Assembly: GCA_017523995.1 (NCBI GenBank)
Contig: JAFWUX010000035.1
Span: forward strand, 1 to 7,283
Direction of reading: 5' to 3'
Source: Oscillospiraceae bacterium
GTDB lineage: Bacteria; Bacillota_A; Clostridia; Oscillospirales; Ruminococcaceae
Length of the DNA: 7,283 bases
Under the pieces are notes generated by a model. That model was not told the DNA's origin. It did no database searches and worked only from the letters and a program-made list of their open reading frames with translations. Position 1 is the first letter of the stretch. The number at the start of each line of letters is the position of its first letter. A program made the translations under genes and the position numbers. Of the stretch, positions 5,118-7,283 are shown one piece after another.

Positions 5118-5167
5118 AATAAAAAGCACAGCGCGTACCGCCGCAAAGAGAGCGATACGCGCTGTGC
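5118..5167 (-). terminator. Intrinsic terminator of the membrane LRR gene
   Basis: On the - strand a perfect 12-bp stem (GCACAGCGCGTA, 5156-5167, with TACGCGCTGTGC, 5126-5137) and an 18-base loop are followed by TTTTTATT. It lies 28 bases after the stop codon. Confidence 0.92.
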
Positions 5168-5195
5168 GATGTATGGAGAGAAACTGGTAGGCAGG

Positions 5196-6803
5196 TTAAG
5201 TGAGACCAAGCTCCTCGGCGAGGTCATCGTATTTCTGGAACTCATCTCCGTAATAGTTGTTCTTCCACATATCCATCATCTGTTCGTAACGCGGGTTGCC
5301 CCAGCGCCAGCCCTGATCGACTGAGCCGGAACCGGCTATGACGATCTTGGCATCCGGATATGTTTCCTGCAGGAGATTGACACTGTTCCAGCCGCAGAAG
5401 GTCGATTCCATCCAGACGCGCTGCATCATCGGAGAATTCAGCAGCGGTGTGATGTCGCTGATCGGGTTGTAGCTGATGTTGACATCGACCAGCTCGTGCA
5501 GGTCGGCGAGCGGGGAGATATCGGAAATGCGGTTGACAAACAGCTCCAGATAGTGCAGATGTTTGAGCTTTGAGAGCGGCGAAATATCCCAGATGCAGTT
5601 GTCCGCAAGGATCAGCAGCCGGAGATTCGGCAGATACTCCGGTATCGCGGAGATATCGGTCAGCGCCTGATGTCCGAGGTCAAGCGCAAGCAGATCGGGA
5701 CAGTATTTCAGAACCTGCAGGCTGTCGGAACCCATGCGCGCATAGTCATATTTGAAGATCAGAACCGAGAATGCAACGTCATCTGTGCGGATCGACCACT
5801 TGCCGAGGTACACGCGCCAGACAACCTTTGCCGTTTTGATCTGATCGCGGAATTTTGCCATTGTCTCATTGCCGAGACCGCAGTTCGACATATTGACGAT
5901 CTCGAGATCGGGGAACTGCGCAATCACGCGCTTCAGCTCCGGCAGATCATCCTCTGTCAGGCGTTTGCCGCTGATATCAAACTCTGTGATCGAGGAGTCA
6001 TATTCCTCATCGTCATAGAACACCGTCCAGCCGAAGGAAACCTCGGGGAACGCCGTGGTCAGCGCGATTCGCTCATCGTCCGAGAGCTTCTGTCCGTGCA
6101 GATCAACGGATTTGAGCTGCGGCAGAAGCGCCAGCTGATCGAACAGTGATGCGTCAAGCTCCACGTCGCGCAAATCGAGCGACTCGACATTTTCGAGCAC
6201 CTCTTTGCCGTAGATTTCATAGGTGCCGATGACCTCAAACGAGATATCGGGATATGCAGCGGCGAGCTTTTCCTTTTCGGTTTCGGGGATCGTCTCCTTG
6301 CCGAAGATGACCGTTTTCAGATCAGGCAAATAATCGAGCTTCCGCATAAATGCACGGGAATCCGAAATCCCGTGATCGGAAACATCCAGTGTTGTGATAT
6401 CCGTGCGATAGGCTTCGTCCTCAATGTTGACAACCGTCTGATAGACAAGCTCCGTATCAGGGAACGCCTGCCGCAGTGAGATGGACTGTTCCGCATCAAC
6501 CGGATAGGAGCCGAGATCCGCCTTCTTCAGATTCTTGAAACGCTTGAGATAGGATTTGAGCGAATCCAGATCGGGGATTTCCTTGCCGTTGAAGGAGATC
6601 TCCTCAGCAAAGATATCCGTCTTGCTGCCGAACATATCGAGATGTGTATGGTTATAATACCAGACGCTGAACAAGGCAATAAACAGGATCAGAAACGCGA
6701 GGACGGCAACCAGAAGCAGCCGCTTGATTTTTTCTTTTTCCGGCAGAATACGCTTCTTTTCTGCCGGCACTGCGGAGACCTCCGCATTGTTTTGTACAAC
6801 CAT
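5196..6803 (-). CDS. Membrane-anchored extracellular leucine-rich repeat protein
   Basis: The product is 535 residues from the ATG at 6803. A GTG at 6818 in frame would add five residues, but it overlaps GTGGAG, a good ribosome-binding site nine bases before the ATG, so 6803 is preferred. A charged cytosolic tail (about 1-28) leads to one membrane helix (about 29-50), so the remaining 485 residues should face outside. Residues about 60-335 contain four related modules of 67-73 residues, each ending in a strand motif (AFPDTELVY, AYPDISFEV, AFPEVSFGW, TAKVVWRVY). Residues about 365-460 are three to four 22-residue LRRs of internalin type (LxLxxNxISDISPLxxL). The C-terminus has a GWRWGNPRYEQMMDMW motif and ends in an acidic helix. 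There is no LPxTG or catalytic motif, so binding is the likely role; the ligand is unknown. It sits after tRNA-Gln without a convincing promoter (a possible TATGAT at about 6829-6834), and ends at a strong terminator. Confidence 0.9.
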   Translation of the reverse strand: MVVQNNAEVSAVPAEKKRILPEKEKIKRLLLVAVLAFLILFIALFSVWYYNHTHLDMFGSKTDIFAEEISFNGKEIPDLDSLKSYLKRFKNLKKADLGSYPVDAEQSISLRQAFPDTELVYQTVVNIEDEAYRTDITTLDVSDHGISDSRAFMRKLDYLPDLKTVIFGKETIPETEKEKLAAAYPDISFEVIGTYEIYGKEVLENVESLDLRDVELDASLFDQLALLPQLKSVDLHGQKLSDDERIALTTAFPEVSFGWTVFYDDEEYDSSITEFDISGKRLTEDDLPELKRVIAQFPDLEIVNMSNCGLGNETMAKFRDQIKTAKVVWRVYLGKWSIRTDDVAFSVLIFKYDYARMGSDSLQVLKYCPDLLALDLGHQALTDISAIPEYLPNLRLLILADNCIWDISPLSKLKHLHYLELFVNRISDISPLADLHELVDVNISYNPISDITPLLNSPMMQRVWMESTFCGWNSVNLLQETYPDAKIVIAGSGSVDQGWRWGNPRYEQMMDMWKNNYYGDEFQKYDDLAEELGLT

Positions 6804-6849
6804 CAATTTCAGCTCCACTCAGCGAGATCAATCATACGGAAAAGGACTG

Positions 6850-6877
6850 AAAACCGACTGCCTGAGCAATCGGTTTT
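6850..6877 (-). terminator. Terminator-like hairpin after tRNA-Gln
   Basis: On the - strand AAAACCGATTGC (6866-6877) pairs with GCAGTCGGTTTT (6850-6861), 12 pairs with one T-G wobble, around a four-base loop. The T-run is only the TTTT of the stem, then CAGTCCTTTT, so some read-through into the LRR gene is possible. Confidence 0.75.
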
Positions 6878-6887
6878 GTCTATTGGA

Positions 6888-6959
6888 TTGGGGTAGCAGG
6901 ATTTGAACCTACGAATGCCAGAGTCAAAGTCTGGTGCCTTACCGCTTGGCGATACCCCA
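6888..6959 (-). tRNA. tRNA-Gln (anticodon TTG)
   Basis: It reads TGGGGTATCGCCAAGCGG at the 5' end, with acceptor stem TGGGGTA/TACCCCA, anticodon stem CCAGA/TCTGG around loop CTTTGAC (anticodon TTG), and T-arm GGTTCAAATCC. The U1-A72 pair and the overall sequence match bacterial tRNA-Gln. The 3' CCA is not encoded: the discriminator A at 6888 is followed by TCCA, so CCA must be added after transcription. Confidence 0.97.
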
Positions 6960-6967
6960 GTCATTTA

Positions 6968-6996
6968 ATTATACCACAGAGCGCAGTAAAAATCAA
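6968..6996 (-). promoter_or_regulatory. Promoter of tRNA-Gln
   Basis: On the - strand: TTGATT (6991-6996, four of six), 17-base spacer, perfect TATAAT (6968-6973) with TG at the extended -10 position. The start falls two to three bases before the tRNA, so the tRNA can be transcribed independently of the rRNA operon. Confidence 0.85.
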
Positions 6997-7027
6997 GGCG
7001 ATTTCAAGAAAAAAAGCGCAGAAAATA

Positions 7028-7059
7028 ACAAAACCCAGAGTACAAACTCTGGGTTTTGT
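7028..7059 (-). terminator. rRNA operon terminator after 5S
   Basis: A perfect 13-bp stem (7028-7040 with 7047-7059, core AACCCAGAG/CTCTGGGTT) with a six-base loop is followed on the - strand by a T-rich stretch (TTTTGTTATTTT, partly in the stem). It begins at the 3' end of 5S rRNA. Confidence 0.9.
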
Positions 7060-7175
<116 letters not shown>

Positions 7176-7239
7176 TCTCTCAAGGCTTCGTACCCTGAAA
7201 TCTGAACAGCAAGCAAATCGCTATTTGAGAATCTCGCGA

Positions 7240-7283
7240 AGGAAAAGCCCTCGACCGATTAGTATGCGCTGGCTGAACATGTC
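7240..7283 (-). rRNA. rrl: 23S ribosomal RNA, 3' end only
   Basis: The - strand reads GCATACTAATCGGTCGAGG, the conserved 23S 3' end, then GCTTTTCC. Only the last 44 or so bases are in the window. The exact 3' end is approximate. Confidence 0.93.

Overview
The window looks like a chromosomal piece from a low-to-mid GC gut-type Firmicute, most likely a Ruminococcus-like member of the Oscillospiraceae. This rests on the Shine-Dalgarno-rich gene starts, sigma-A promoters of the TTGACA-17-TATAAT type, intrinsic terminators at most gene ends, three different leucine-rich-repeat (LRR) proteins, and an rRNA operon with a typical Firmicute 5S. The species cannot be fixed from the sequence alone.

Left part (1-1928, + strand): a three-gene unit. 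It holds a cytosolic BspA-type LRR protein (possibly cut by the window edge), a 132-residue acidic protein of unknown family, and a 260-residue unknown protein with two CxxC pairs. The two intergenic gaps carry nearly the same hairpin followed by the same GCAGAAAGG ribosome-binding site. The unit ends in a bidirectional terminator built from the same stem sequence. This repeated hairpin-plus-RBS layout is the most distinctive feature of the window and suggests that genes were added in cassette-like units.

Middle part (1929-5195, all genes on the - strand): a secreted LRR protein with a strong promoter and an unusually long, structured leader; a gene-free stretch with a GC-rich hairpin island and a candidate + strand promoter; a conserved-looking 125-residue protein with its own promoter, 5' hairpin and terminator; a stretch with a long inverted repeat and a perfect AT palindrome; and a hemolysin III/PAQR family membrane protein (trhA) whose promoter and start codon are bracketed by a perfect 10-bp inverted repeat.

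Right part (5196-7283, - strand): a 535-residue membrane-anchored, externally facing LRR protein, then tRNA-Gln(TTG) with its own promoter and terminator, then the 3' end of an rRNA operon (5S and the last bases of 23S) with a strong terminator after 5S.

No phage, transposase, CRISPR or secretion-system genes are visible. Most genes appear to be single transcription units; only the left three look like an operon. Any immunity or cassette role for the left unit is inference from layout, not from recognised domains.
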